Part shown: positions 1 through 8,058 of the stretch, in pieces | Layout: every line of letters begins with the position of its first letter | How positions within the stretch are numbered: the first letter of the stretch is position 1 | Assembly (NCBI GenBank): GCA_021496925.1 | Contig: CP053915.1 | Coordinates: 2,557,001-2,621,000 of the forward strand | DNA length: 64,000 bases | Direction: 5' to 3' | Origin: Acidovorax sp. YS12 | GTDB lineage: Bacteria; Pseudomonadota; Gammaproteobacteria; Burkholderiales; Burkholderiaceae_C | Made by a program: the position numbers and the translations under genes | The notes under the pieces: model-generated | Seen by the model: only the letters and a program-made list of their open reading frames with translations | Told to the model about the DNA's origin: nothing | Databases searched by the model: none

Positions 1-640
1 GCTGCTGGTGCACGGCGAGGTGACCAGCCCCGACATCGACCTGTTCGACCGCGAGGCCGTGTTCATCGAGCAGCAGCTCATCCCGCTGCGCCGCGACTTC
101 CCCGGCCTCAAGATCGTCTTCGAGCACATCACCACCCGCGAAGCCGCGCAGTACGTGGCCGAGGCCGGCCCCTGCACCGCCGCCACCATCACCGCGCACC
201 ACCTGCTGTACAACCGCAACGCCCTCTTCACCGGCGGCATCCGCCCGCACTGGTACTGCCTGCCGGTGCTCAAGCGCGAGGTGCACCGCCAGGCGCTGGT
301 GCAGGCCGCCACCAGCGGCAGCGCGAAATTCTTCCTCGGCACCGACAGCGCGCCGCACCCCGCGCACCTCAAGGAACACGCCACGGGCTGCGCCGGCTGC
401 TACACCGCGCACGCCGCCATGGAGCTGTACGCCGAGGCCTTCGACAACGCCGGCGCGCTCGACAAGCTCGAAGCCTTCGCCAGCTTCCACGGCCCGGCCT
501 TCTACGGCCTGCCGCGCAACCAGGGCACCATCACCCTGCGCCGCGAAAGCTGGACGCCGCCCGAGCGCTTCGCCTTCGGCGAGGCCGAGCTCAAGCCCCT
601 GCGCGCGGGCGAAGCGCTGCCGTGGCGCCTGGTGGACTGA
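1..640 (+). CDS. pyrC: dihydroorotase, class II (C-terminal part, cut by window edge)
   Basis: This is the C-terminal two thirds of a PyrC-type dihydroorotase, the zinc amidohydrolase that cyclises carbamoyl-aspartate to dihydroorotate in pyrimidine synthesis. The reading frame is open from base 2, so the start and the N-terminal metal ligands lie outside the window. Visible family landmarks are the FEHITT histidine, the TAHHL histidine and the GTDSAPH motif carrying the catalytic Asp, followed by the usual C-terminal section ending in LPWRLVD. The stop overlaps the next start (TGATG), so the two genes may be translationally coupled. The identification is secure, but only about 212 codons are visible. 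Confidence 0.95.
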   Translation, partial: LLVHGEVTSPDIDLFDREAVFIEQQLIPLRRDFPGLKIVFEHITTREAAQYVAEAGPCTAATITAHHLLYNRNALFTGGIRPHWYCLPVLKREVHRQALVQAATSGSAKFFLGTDSAPHPAHLKEHATGCAGCYTAHAAMELYAEAFDNAGALDKLEAFASFHGPAFYGLPRNQGTITLRRESWTPPERFAFGEAELKPLRAGEALPWRLVD

Positions 641-1986
641 TGCCCGCTGCGCTCCCCTCGGCACCAAACACGGCCCGCAATATGGCCGTGTTCATTGACG
701 CAGACAACTTGTGCGACCCAACGGCACTCGATCATGTCCTGACTGATCTGCGCCAGCGTGCCGAGCGGGTGCTATACAAGCGCGCCTACGGACGGGCAGA
801 GAGCCTGAAAGCCATCGAATCCGTACTCTGGCGCCATGGCGTGCGCCCCGTCGCCAACATGATCGTTAACAAGGTGACAACCGACAGTGCCCTTGTCATC
901 GATGCGGTTGAAGCGGTGTGCACCAACACGATTGATGCCGTTGCCATTTGCTCTGGCGACGCAGACTTCGTTCCGCTGGCCACCTGGTTGCGCGAAAAGG
1001 GCTGCCAAGTATGGTGTTTCAGCTTGGCCGACCGGATTTTTGCGAATCCAGAGAGCTTCTACGATGACGTGGTGCTGATGGAGCTAGTGGATTTGCCCCC
1101 GCCAAGTTCAACGGCTGCGCCAGCCACGCCCCCTGCGGTTCCTCCTGCCAATCCAACGCTGACAGATGCAGTGCAGCAGGTTTTGACAGCCTTTCCTGCC
1201 TTGCGCGACGGGCAGCCACAGCACCTGAACCACGTGGTAGCAGCTTTACGTCAACAGGGTGTCCTGGGCAAATCGGACAAAACGGTTGCATGGTTTCGCC
1301 AGCATGCAAAAGCATTCCGCCTATCGCCCGATGTGGCCCCGAACCAGATTTGCTATGCCCCTCCGTCGAAGACTGCGCCGCCGATGACCGGCGCTTCTGC
1401 TGCCTTGTGCCAGAACACACAGGTGATGGCTCTTTTGCGGCAAGCCGTGCAGGCCACCCAGGACGCTCAGGGCTGGGCCCTCGTTAGCGCCATGCGCACG
1501 CACCTGGGAGACAAGACAGTCTTCGATACCCGCGCCCATGGCTTCGCCACGCTGACCAAACTGCTCGCAGCCACAGGAGCATTCGAGCTTCGCGGCACGG
1601 GGACACCCCAGGTTGCAGTGCGCGTGACCGCTGCAGCTCTGCCTGTGCCTGCTTCTGTGACTGCGCCAGTTGTGATTACATGGCCTTGTATATCCGGCAG
1701 GCGCGTAGCCCCGCCCCTGCCTGCGCCGTTACATGCGCTGCGCGCCGCCTTGCTACAACTTGCCACGCAACGTGTGCAGCGCGAAGACGTATTCAAGGCT
1801 GTGCCTGAATTGGTTTTTGGCGCTCCCTGTGCTCTCCATTCAGTGGCGGGACGCCTGCGCGAGCATGGGCTGCTCGGGCCATCGCAATCAGCCCTGCGCA
1901 TTCTGGAACGCTATCCGCAGTCGTTTGAGGTCAACCTTCGCCACTATCCACAGAGCGTGCGCCATATCAGCTCCGTCGCAGCCTGA
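640..1986 (+). CDS. NYN-domain putative ribonuclease with OST-HTH/LOTUS-like domains
   Basis: A 448-aa protein. Residues about 15-150 form a NYN (LabA/PIN-like) domain, with the acidic FIDADN motif at 18-23 and CSGDADF further on; these Asp residues are the metal ligands expected of such nucleases. After a Pro/Ala linker come up to three winged-helix-like segments, near 165-245, 260-335 and 365-445. The middle one resembles OST-HTH/LOTUS domains, which bind RNA. The start chosen is the ATG overlapping the pyrC stop; an in-frame GTG 18 bases earlier is less likely. Base composition is visibly less GC-rich than its neighbours, with many A/T-ending codons, which suggests acquisition. RNA cleavage is inferred from the fold; the substrate is unknown. 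Confidence 0.85.
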   Translation: MPAALPSAPNTARNMAVFIDADNLCDPTALDHVLTDLRQRAERVLYKRAYGRAESLKAIESVLWRHGVRPVANMIVNKVTTDSALVIDAVEAVCTNTIDAVAICSGDADFVPLATWLREKGCQVWCFSLADRIFANPESFYDDVVLMELVDLPPPSSTAAPATPPAVPPANPTLTDAVQQVLTAFPALRDGQPQHLNHVVAALRQQGVLGKSDKTVAWFRQHAKAFRLSPDVAPNQICYAPPSKTAPPMTGASAALCQNTQVMALLRQAVQATQDAQGWALVSAMRTHLGDKTVFDTRAHGFATLTKLLAATGAFELRGTGTPQVAVRVTAAALPVPASVTAPVVITWPCISGRRVAPPLPAPLHALRAALLQLATQRVQREDVFKAVPELVFGAPCALHSVAGRLREHGLLGPSQSALRILERYPQSFEVNLRHYPQSVRHISSVAA

Positions 1987-1989
1987 AAC

Positions 1990-2766
1990 ATGCCTGCCTC
2001 TATCCCTAGCATCGACTGGCAGCCCCCCTGGCTCCAAGGCCTGCCGCGCGTGTCCATGTCACCGGATCTGGCACGGGTGCACCAGGCGCTGAACGCCGCC
2101 GGCCCGTGCCCGGTGCGCTTCGTGCCGCAAGACGCCCTGCCCCCGGGCATGGCCTACGAGCAGTTCATCCACGCCACCGGCCAGGTGCCCACGCGCGACA
2201 ACCTGCACGACTTCTTCAACGGCCTCGTCTGGCTGCGCTTCCCGCAGGCCAAGCGGCGCCTGAACCAGCTGCACGCCCAGGCCATCGCGGCGCAGGGCGT
2301 GGGCGCCACGCGCGGGCCGCTGCGCGATGCGGCCACGCTGCTCGACGAAAACGGCGCCCTGCTGCTGGCGCCCGAGGCGCTGTGGCAGGCGCTGCGCGCG
2401 CGCCAATGGCGCCGGCTGTTCGTGGAGCTGCGCCCGCTGTGGCGCCAGGCGCGGCTGGCGGTGTTCGGCCACGCGCTGCTGGAGCAGCTGGTTCACCCGC
2501 GAAAACCGCTCACAGCCCATGTGTACCAAGCGCGAACAGCTCCCGATTCGGTAGCAGACCTGGACGCCTGGCTGGCCGCCGACCTCGACGCCGCACACCT
2601 GGCGGCCAAGCCCTTCACGCCGCTGCCGGTGCTGGGCGTGCCCGGCTGGTGGCCGGAGAACGAGAACTTTTCCTTCTATGATGACTCCCTCGTTTTCCGC
2701 AGCGCCCGGCCGAACCCCAAGAACCACACAACAGGCCCCGTCCCCGCTGCCCGCCGCGGCGCTTGA
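1990..2766 (+). CDS. DUF3025 family protein
   Basis: A 258-aa protein of the DUF3025 family, which is common in beta- and gammaproteobacteria and has no established function. Family features seen are the central segment around THDN-like residues (TRDNLHDFFNGLVWLRFP), a conserved FGHALLE segment and the GVPGWWPENE motif near the C-terminus. The gene begins three bases after the preceding stop, so it is probably cotranscribed with the NYN gene, although its base composition is typical of the rest of the window. No signal peptide or membrane segment is visible. Residues about 172-190 are encoded by a stretch resembling the dispersed palindromic repeat. Confidence 0.8.
   Translation: MPASIPSIDWQPPWLQGLPRVSMSPDLARVHQALNAAGPCPVRFVPQDALPPGMAYEQFIHATGQVPTRDNLHDFFNGLVWLRFPQAKRRLNQLHAQAIAAQGVGATRGPLRDAATLLDENGALLLAPEALWQALRARQWRRLFVELRPLWRQARLAVFGHALLEQLVHPRKPLTAHVYQARTAPDSVADLDAWLAADLDAAHLAAKPFTPLPVLGVPGWWPENENFSFYDDSLVFRSARPNPKNHTTGPVPAARRGA
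2502..2560 (-). repeat. possible degenerate intragenic copy of the dispersed palindrome
   Basis: Within the DUF3025 gene the bases read AAAACCGCTCACAGCCC, then CAAGCGCGAACAGCT, then GATTCGGTAGC. This aligns weakly with the minus orientation of the repeat (AAAACGGCTCCAGCGCC, CAAGCGCTGGCAGCT, ATAGC). It would encode an in-frame insertion. The match is imperfect and could be chance in GC-rich DNA, so this is only a candidate. Confidence 0.35.
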
Positions 2767-2853
2767 AGCGCGGCGCTCCCGCCCCCATCTGATCCATCCA
2801 GTGCCCGCTGCCCGCGCGGCGGCTCTTTTGCATTCCCTTGCGGAGTCCCTTCG

Positions 2854-3732
2854 ATGAAACGTATTGCTCTGTTCGTACTCACCAACCTCGCCGTGGTCGT
2901 GGTGCTGGGTATCGTCGCCAACCTGCTGGGCGTGAACCGCTACCTCACGGCCAACGGCCTGAACCTGGGCGCGCTGCTCGGCTTCGCCCTGGTGATGGGC
3001 TTCGGCGGCGCCATCATCTCGCTGCTCATCAGCAAGCCCATGGCCAAGTGGAGCGCGGGCGTGCAGATCATCGACGGCTCGGGCTCGCCCGACGAGCGCT
3101 GGATCGTCGAGACCGTACGCGGCTTCGCGCAGAAGGCCGGCATCGGCATGCCCGAGGTCGGCATCTTCCAGGGCGACCCCAACGCCTTCGCCACCGGGGC
3201 GTTCAAGAACTCGGCGCTGGTCGCCGTCTCCACCGGCCTGCTGCAGAACATGACGCGCGAGGAGGTCGAGGCCGTGATCGGCCACGAGGTGGCGCACATC
3301 GCCAACGGCGACATGGTCACCATGACGCTGATCCAGGGCGTGATGAACACCTTCGTGGTGTTCCTGTCGCGCGTCATCGGCTACGCGGTGGACAGCTTCC
3401 TGCGCAAGAACGACGAAAACAGCTCCGGCCCCGGCATCGGCTACATGGTCACCACCATCGTGCTCGACATCGTGCTGGGCTTCCTGGCCGCCATCATCGT
3501 GGCCTGGTTCTCGCGCCAGCGCGAGTTCCGCGCCGACGCCGGCGCCGCCCAGCTCATGGGCCGCCGCCAGCCCATGATCAACGCCCTGGCGCGCCTGGGC
3601 GGGGTGCACGCGGGCGAGCTGCCCAAGAGCATGGCCGCCATGGGCATCGCCGGCGGCATCGGCCAGCTGTTCTCCACCCACCCGCCGATAGAACAACGCA
3701 TCGCGGCTCTGCAGAACGCGCAGCAGGGCTGA
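2854..3732 (+). CDS. htpX: membrane zinc metalloprotease HtpX (M48B)
   Basis: A 292-aa protein of usual HtpX length. Two membrane segments lie at about 5-25 and 38-58, and the zinc-binding HEVAH motif is at residues 144-148. Further hydrophobic segments follow near 155-175 and 195-215, and the third zinc-ligand region lies around REFRADAGA. HtpX is an inner-membrane protease that degrades damaged membrane proteins and cooperates with FtsH under heat or envelope stress. The ATG is preceded at a good distance by GCGGAG. A strong hairpin terminator follows, so the gene is probably monocistronic. No heat-shock promoter was convincingly recognised in the short upstream gap. Confidence 0.97.
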   Translation: MKRIALFVLTNLAVVVVLGIVANLLGVNRYLTANGLNLGALLGFALVMGFGGAIISLLISKPMAKWSAGVQIIDGSGSPDERWIVETVRGFAQKAGIGMPEVGIFQGDPNAFATGAFKNSALVAVSTGLLQNMTREEVEAVIGHEVAHIANGDMVTMTLIQGVMNTFVVFLSRVIGYAVDSFLRKNDENSSGPGIGYMVTTIVLDIVLGFLAAIIVAWFSRQREFRADAGAAQLMGRRQPMINALARLGGVHAGELPKSMAAMGIAGGIGQLFSTHPPIEQRIAALQNAQQG

Positions 3733-3749
3733 CATCGCACCATGGACAC

Positions 3750-3784
3750 GCCGCCAGCGGGCCACGCACCCCTGGCGGCTTTTT
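3750..3784 (+). terminator. rho-independent terminator of htpX
   Basis: An inverted repeat GCCGCCAG / CTGGCGGC with a 14-base loop is followed by TTTTT, 17 bases after the htpX stop. Stem and T-run are as expected for an intrinsic terminator. Confidence 0.85.
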
Positions 3785-3894
3785 CTTGCCCGGGGGGCCT
3801 GGCCTCCGCTTTACCCCGGCTTTACGCCGCGCGGTCAACAGCCCTGGCGGTGGCGCGTTGAACAGACAGGCCAACGCCATACAAGGAGTGCTCC

Positions 3895-4377
3895 ATGCCC
3901 GCCATCGCCTCTGTGCCCGCCCGCCTCGGCCGCCACCTGCTGGGTGCCGGACTGCTGGGCGGCGCCTTGCTGCTGGCCGGCTGCGCCGTGGGGCCCATGG
4001 TTCCGGTCTATCCGGGCGACGCGGCCATGGTGGCGCAGCCGTACACCACGTATGAAACCTACGGCACCTATGGCACGTACGCGCCCTACGGTTACAGCTA
4101 TAGCGTGCAGCCGGTCTACCCGGCGGTGGTTCCGCCTCCCGTGGTCTGGATCGGTGGCACCTGGCGCAGCCGCCCGGACTACCGCCGCCCGCCCGGCCCG
4201 CCGCCGCATTGGGGCGGCCGTCCCGGCCCCGGCCCCGGCCCCGGCCCTGGTCCCGGCCCGGGCTGGCACAGGCCCCCACAGGGTGGACCTGGCCCGGGGC
4301 GCGGGCCCGGCCATGCCGGGCCGCCGCCTCCGGGCGACAGGCCATCGCTACCCGGCAGCCGGGGCGGCGGGCGTTGA
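3895..4377 (+). CDS. Gly/Pro-rich putative lipoprotein
   Basis: A 160-aa predicted lipoprotein. A signal peptide with hydrophobic core ends in the lipobox LAGC, placing the lipidated cysteine at residue 30. The mature part has a Tyr/Thr-rich section (TYETYGTYGTYAPYGY), a VWIGG segment, and then a long low-complexity Pro/Gly/Arg tail that includes a PG dipeptide run. Such tails are usually disordered and basic, so it may contact peptidoglycan or surface polysaccharide; that is inference. ATG is preceded by AAGGAGTG, a strong ribosome-binding site. Function is unknown. Confidence 0.75.
   Translation: MPAIASVPARLGRHLLGAGLLGGALLLAGCAVGPMVPVYPGDAAMVAQPYTTYETYGTYGTYAPYGYSYSVQPVYPAVVPPPVVWIGGTWRSRPDYRRPPGPPPHWGGRPGPGPGPGPGPGPGWHRPPQGGPGPGRGPGHAGPPPPGDRPSLPGSRGGGR
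4222..4262 (+). repeat. tandem hexamer CCGGCC-type repeat
   Basis: About six copies of a CCCGGC/CCGGCC hexamer inside the lipoprotein gene, encoding the Pro-Gly dipeptide run. The repeat is prone to slippage, and because the unit is six bases the frame is kept when the copy number changes. Confidence 0.8.
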
Positions 4378-4393
4378 ACGGCCGCTCTCCATT

Positions 4394-4440
4394 TGATAGC
4401 TGCCAGCGCTTGACCAGCAAGGGCCAGAGGCCCTTTTGGC
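4394..4440 (+). repeat. dispersed palindromic repeat, copy 1
   Basis: The left arm reads GATAGCTGCCAGCGCTTG and the right arm is AAGGGCCAGAGGCCCTTTTGG. It lies between the convergent lipoprotein and FAD-oxidoreductase genes, filling nearly the whole gap. It belongs to the family whose cleanest member is at 56573-56619. Confidence 0.85.
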
Positions 4441-4446
4441 TCGAAA

Positions 4447-6153
4447 TTACAGCAGGCTGCGCGCCACGGCCTCGCCGACCTTGATGCCATCGACACCGGC
4501 CGAGAGAATGCCGCCCGCGTAGCCCGCGCCCTCGCCCGCGGGGAACAGCCCGCGCGTGTTGGGGCTTTGCAGGCTGTCGTCGCGGTCGATGCGCAGGGGG
4601 GCCGAGGTGCGCGTCTCCACGCCGGTCAGCACCGCGTCGGGCATGTCATAGCCCCGGATCTTGCGGCCGAAGGCGGGCAGGGCCTCGCGCATGGCCTCGA
4701 TGGCGTAGCCCGGCAGCGCGGGCGCCAGGTCGCCCAGGGCCACGCCCGGCTTGTAGGAAGGCTGCACCGTGCCGAACTGGCGCGAGGCCCGGCCCGCCAG
4801 GAAATCCCCCACCAGTTGGCCCGGCGCGCTGTAGTCGCTGCCGCCCAGCACGTAGGCGTTGGATTCCAATTGGCGCTGCAGCACGATGCCGGCCAGCGGG
4901 TGGAACGCGCCCGGGGGCAGCGCCTCCACACCGTGGGTGGCGCCCAGGGCGGCCTCGAAGGCAGCCGGGTCGTGCGGGTAGTCCTCCGGGCCGATGCCCA
5001 CGACCATGCCGGCGTTGGCGTTGCGCTCGGCGCGCGAATACTGGCTCATGCCGTTGGTGACCACACGGCCCGGCTCGCTGGTGGCGGCCACCACCGTCCC
5101 GCCCGGGCACATGCAGAAGCTGTAGACCGAGCGGCCGTTGGCGGCATGGTGCACGAGCTTGTAGTCGGCCGCGCCCAGCAGCGGATGGCCCGCGTGGCGG
5201 CCCCAGCGCGCACGGTCGATCACGCCTTGCGGGTGCTCGATGCGAAAGCCCACCGAGAAGGGCTTGGCCTGCATCTGCACGCCGCGCGCGTGCAGCATGG
5301 CGAAGGCATCGCGGGCGCTGTGCCCCACGGCCAGCACCACCTGCGCGGCGGCGAGTTCGTAGCCCTGGCCCGTGGCCAGGTCCTGCACCTGCAGGCCGCG
5401 CACCTGGCGGCCTGCCGGGCCATCGGCCAGCAGCAGGTCGGTCACGCGCTGCTCGAAGCGCACCTCGCCGCCCAGCGCGATGATCTGCGCGCGCAGGTTC
5501 TCCACCATCTTCACCAGGCGGAAGGTGCCGATGTGCGGGTGCGCCTCGTACAGGATCTCGGGCGGCGCGCCGGCATCGACGAACTCCTGCAGCACCTTGC
5601 GGCCCAGGTGGCGCGGGTCCTTGATCTGGCTGTAGAGCTTGCCGTCGGAGAACGTGCCGGCCCCGCCTTCGCCGAACTGCACGTTGCTCTCCGGGTGGAG
5701 CTGGCGCTTGCGCCACAGGCCCCAGGTGTCCCGGGTGCGCTCGCGCACCGGCTTGCCGCGCTCCAGCACGATGGGCCGGAAACCCATCTGCGCCAGCACC
5801 AGCGCCGCAAAGATGCCGCAGGGGCCGAAGCCCACCACCACGGGGCGCTGCGCCAGCGTGGCCGGCGCCCGGCCCACCGGCCGCCAGGCCATGTCGGGCG
5901 TGGGCTGGATGTGGACATTGCCCGCATGCCGCGCCAGCAGGGCGGCCTCCTGGGCCGGGTCGGCCAGGGTGGCATCGACGATGTACACCGCCAGCAGCTC
6001 GGCCTTGCGCGCATCGAAGCTGCGCTTGAATACGTGGATGTGCGCGATGGCCTCGGGCGCAATGCCCAGGGCCTGTGCCGCCGCGGCGTGCAGCGCGGCA
6101 TCGGGCGATTGCGCTGCGGCGAGCGGCAGCTTGATTTCGGAGAGGCGGATCAT
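4447..6153 (-). CDS. COG2509-type NAD(P)/FAD-dependent oxidoreductase
   Basis: A 568-aa flavoprotein. After an N-terminal ferredoxin-like region of about 100 residues comes a dinucleotide-binding motif, VVVGFGPCGIFAALVLAQMG (GxGxxG), followed by the acidic end of the second strand in VLERG. The motif FGEGGAGTFSDGKL next to it and the C-terminal GEGAGYAGGI are typical of the uncharacterised FAD-dependent dehydrogenases of COG2509, related to the BaiN/HI0933 flavoproteins. The substrate is unknown. It is cytoplasmic, with no signal or membrane segments. The start ATG lies 69 bases from the end of the next gene (itself minus-strand), so it may be transcribed together with the Fur-like gene upstream. 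Confidence 0.85.
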   Translation of the reverse strand: MIRLSEIKLPLAAAQSPDAALHAAAAQALGIAPEAIAHIHVFKRSFDARKAELLAVYIVDATLADPAQEAALLARHAGNVHIQPTPDMAWRPVGRAPATLAQRPVVVGFGPCGIFAALVLAQMGFRPIVLERGKPVRERTRDTWGLWRKRQLHPESNVQFGEGGAGTFSDGKLYSQIKDPRHLGRKVLQEFVDAGAPPEILYEAHPHIGTFRLVKMVENLRAQIIALGGEVRFEQRVTDLLLADGPAGRQVRGLQVQDLATGQGYELAAAQVVLAVGHSARDAFAMLHARGVQMQAKPFSVGFRIEHPQGVIDRARWGRHAGHPLLGAADYKLVHHAANGRSVYSFCMCPGGTVVAATSEPGRVVTNGMSQYSRAERNANAGMVVGIGPEDYPHDPAAFEAALGATHGVEALPPGAFHPLAGIVLQRQLESNAYVLGGSDYSAPGQLVGDFLAGRASRQFGTVQPSYKPGVALGDLAPALPGYAIEAMREALPAFGRKIRGYDMPDAVLTGVETRTSAPLRIDRDDSLQSPNTRGLFPAGEGAGYAGGILSAGVDGIKVGEAVARSLL

Positions 6154-6222
6154 GGCTTGCGGGCCCGTGTCGATCGGGCGGTCGGCAAAAAAGGGAGCGT
6201 GATGATAAGGCCGCGGCGCCCG

Positions 6223-6690
6223 CTAGCCACGCACCACCAGCTGCAGCCCTTCCAGGTCCAGCCCGGCCTGCCGGGCCGCCGCCAGCAGGCGTGCGTGCAG
6301 CACCGCATCCACCACCACGGCGCACTCGCCGGTGCCGGCCCGCTCGAAGCGCACCAGCGCCGACGCCGCGCCACCGCCGCGCACGAAATACAGCGCCGTT
6401 TTGCCGCGCGCGACCGCCATGGAGAACAGCAGGCCATGCTCGCAGAGCTCGCGCATGATGCGGAAGACGCTGCTGAAGGAGACGCGGATGCCGCGCTGGA
6501 GCACCGACTGGAACGCATCATGGGCCGTCACCCCATCCGTCCCCGCAGCCACGACCGCCTGGTGCACGCCAACGCGCGCCATGGTCGGGCGAAGGCCCGC
6601 GGCGCGCAGGCGTTCGAGGGTGCTGGCCTGTGCGGCGAAGGGGTCGTCGGACACGGGTGTGGGCGCGGCCCAGCAAGGCATGGGTGCCAT
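6223..6690 (-). CDS. Fur-family-like transcriptional regulator, metal ligands not evident
   Basis: About 155 aa. The N-terminal half matches the Fur winged helix: a LERLRAAGLRPTMAR segment, then VTAHDAFQSVLQRG and the recognition-helix region VSFSSVFRIMRELCEHGLL. The C-terminal half is short for the family. I cannot see the usual HxH or His/Glu/Asp metal-binding cluster, nor the CxxC structural zinc pairs; a single Cys in TGECAVVV remains. It may be a metal-independent or degenerate Fur paralogue. The start is uncertain: ATG at 6690 is used here, with TTG at 6723 and ATG at 6681 as alternatives. An inverted repeat just upstream could be its own operator. Confidence 0.7.
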   Translation of the reverse strand: MAPMPCWAAPTPVSDDPFAAQASTLERLRAAGLRPTMARVGVHQAVVAAGTDGVTAHDAFQSVLQRGIRVSFSSVFRIMRELCEHGLLFSMAVARGKTALYFVRGGGAASALVRFERAGTGECAVVVDAVLHARLLAAARQAGLDLEGLQLVVRG

Positions 6691-6731
6691 GGCAGATGGA
6701 TCGGTGCGTGGCGGATAGATCAACGCAAAAA

Positions 6732-6749
6732 TAGTACCACCAAGTACTA
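6732..6749. promoter_or_regulatory. inverted repeat TAGTAC-N6-GTACTA, possible operator
   Basis: A perfect 6+6 inverted repeat about 40 bases upstream of the Fur-like gene in a locally AT-rich stretch. The position suits autoregulation by the Fur-like protein. It is not a recognisable Fur box (the GATAATGATAATCATTATC type). Confidence 0.5.
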
Positions 6750-6842
6750 CTTCTCCAGAATTTTTGAGGATGCTTTACGCTGCATGAAAGCGCTTTTCCA
6801 TGCAATCTCCGCGGAAAAAATCGTTCCTCTTGCAACCCGAAA

Positions 6843-6864
6843 AGTAGTTGTTTGAATGACTACT
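6843..6864. promoter_or_regulatory. inverted repeat AGTAGT-N10-ACTACT
   Basis: A second inverted repeat about 95 bases from the first. It shares the AGTAST core and lies in the same AT-rich regulatory region upstream of the Fur-like gene. It could be a second binding site or a promoter-proximal hairpin. Support is limited to symmetry and position. Confidence 0.4.
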
Positions 6865-7176
6865 CCGCGCAGCCGCCGGGCGCACACAGGCGCATGGCCC
6901 CCCGCTTGAGTGCGGAAACGGCGGGCGGCTACCATCGGCGCCTGATCCTCTCGCCCGCCATGCAACGTCCCGCCTTCGTCCACGCCACCCTGGCCGCGCA
7001 CCGCCCGCGGGGCCGGTGCGCGGTACGCTGGCTGCACAAGCCGATTGCACATTCCTCGGCCCGGCGATCCCCCTCCCTCTGATTCGCGCAGTTTCATGCA
7101 TCGCCGGGCCCCACATCCGGCGCGGTGGTGGCCGCCTGCCTGCCCGGCAGCGGCCTGGCATGGAAAGGTGCAGGCA
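6865..7176. other. intergenic region without a supported gene
   Basis: The stretch between the Fur-like regulator's upstream repeats and the beta-solenoid gene. Short reading frames exist on both strands, but none has a convincing start, ribosome site or protein-like composition. I see no RNA gene. It presumably holds the divergent promoters, including that for the gene starting at 7177. Confidence 0.5.
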
Positions 7177-8034
7177 ATGGAATTCACCAAGCGTTTCTTG
7201 CGGGCCAAGAGCCCTTGTGCGGATGGTTTCCGCTGGTTCTCGCGCAACGTGCAGGACGGTGCCGGCTACCAGCAGGCGCTGGACACCCTGGTGGCCGCCG
7301 GGCGCGTCGACGACGCCTGCTGGCTGCTCGACCAGTTCGGCCCCACCAACGAGGTGCTGACGCTCGACGCGCTCGATGCCGAGGCCCTGGTGTTCGCCGG
7401 CACGCTGGTGGTGCGCGGCGCCATCGCGGCCGACCGGCTGCGCGTGGGCCGCTCGCTGCGCGCCGGCGCAGGCCTGCGCATCGACGGCGCGCTGGGTGTG
7501 GGCGAAGACCTGCGCGTGGACGGCGCCCTGGCCTGCCGTGGCGCGCTGCAGGTGGGGGGCGACGTGCGCTGTGCCTGGGGCATCGAGGTGCATGGCGCCT
7601 TCGAGGGCGGCGGCGATGCGCGCGCCGCCTGGGACCTGCTGTGCCACGGCCCGTTGACCCTGGCGGGCCACGCCCTGGTGGGGCAGGACCTGCTGGTGCA
7701 GGCCGACACGGCCTGCGGCAAGGGCCTGCGCGTGGGCGGCCAGATCGACTGCACGGGCAACCTGCGCGCCGGGCACGGCATCATCGCCGGGGGCGCCATC
7801 GCCGCCACGGGCCACATCGAGGCCGGCTGGGGCATCCGCGCGGCGCAGGACATCGCGGCCCAGGGCGCCATCAAGGCCGGCGAGAGCCTGGTGGCCGAGG
7901 GCCTGATCCGCGCAGGCGCAGGCTACGGCATCTACGCGGGGCTGAACGTGCAGCGCGACGCCTGGGAGGCCAGCGCCCAGGTGCGCGCGCGCCAGCGCCC
8001 CGCCGAGCTGCTCAGCGGCTGCTGGGTGGCGTAG
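7177..8034 (+). CDS. bactofilin-like/beta-solenoid repeat protein
   Basis: A 285-aa protein. Apart from an N-terminal helical part (residues 1-60), it consists of short imperfect repeats of roughly 16-17 residues rich in Gly, Ala and Val, such as LVVRGAIAADRLRVG, DLRVDGALACRGALQ and GIIAGGAIAATGHIEAG. This pattern predicts a right-handed beta-helix of the bactofilin/polymer-forming kind, although it is much longer than bactofilins and lacks their N-terminal tail. The start at 7177 follows AAAGGTGC; an upstream in-frame start is weaker. It may form a filament or scaffold, but I do not recognise a named family. It converges with cysK, with no terminator visible. Confidence 0.7.
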   Translation: MEFTKRFLRAKSPCADGFRWFSRNVQDGAGYQQALDTLVAAGRVDDACWLLDQFGPTNEVLTLDALDAEALVFAGTLVVRGAIAADRLRVGRSLRAGAGLRIDGALGVGEDLRVDGALACRGALQVGGDVRCAWGIEVHGAFEGGGDARAAWDLLCHGPLTLAGHALVGQDLLVQADTACGKGLRVGGQIDCTGNLRAGHGIIAGGAIAATGHIEAGWGIRAAQDIAAQGAIKAGESLVAEGLIRAGAGYGIYAGLNVQRDAWEASAQVRARQRPAELLSGCWVA

Positions 8035-8058
8035 CCCCTCAGCCGGAAGCAGAAGCGA

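Noticed and set aside
4222..4262. CRISPR-like or satellite array
   Set aside because: It is a six-base tandem repeat in a coding low-complexity Pro-Gly tail, with no spacers. No CRISPR array was seen anywhere in the window.
6852..7082. Possible 76-aa gene in the Fur-solenoid gap
   Set aside because: No ribosome site, Arg/Pro/His-rich random-looking composition and no recognisable motif.
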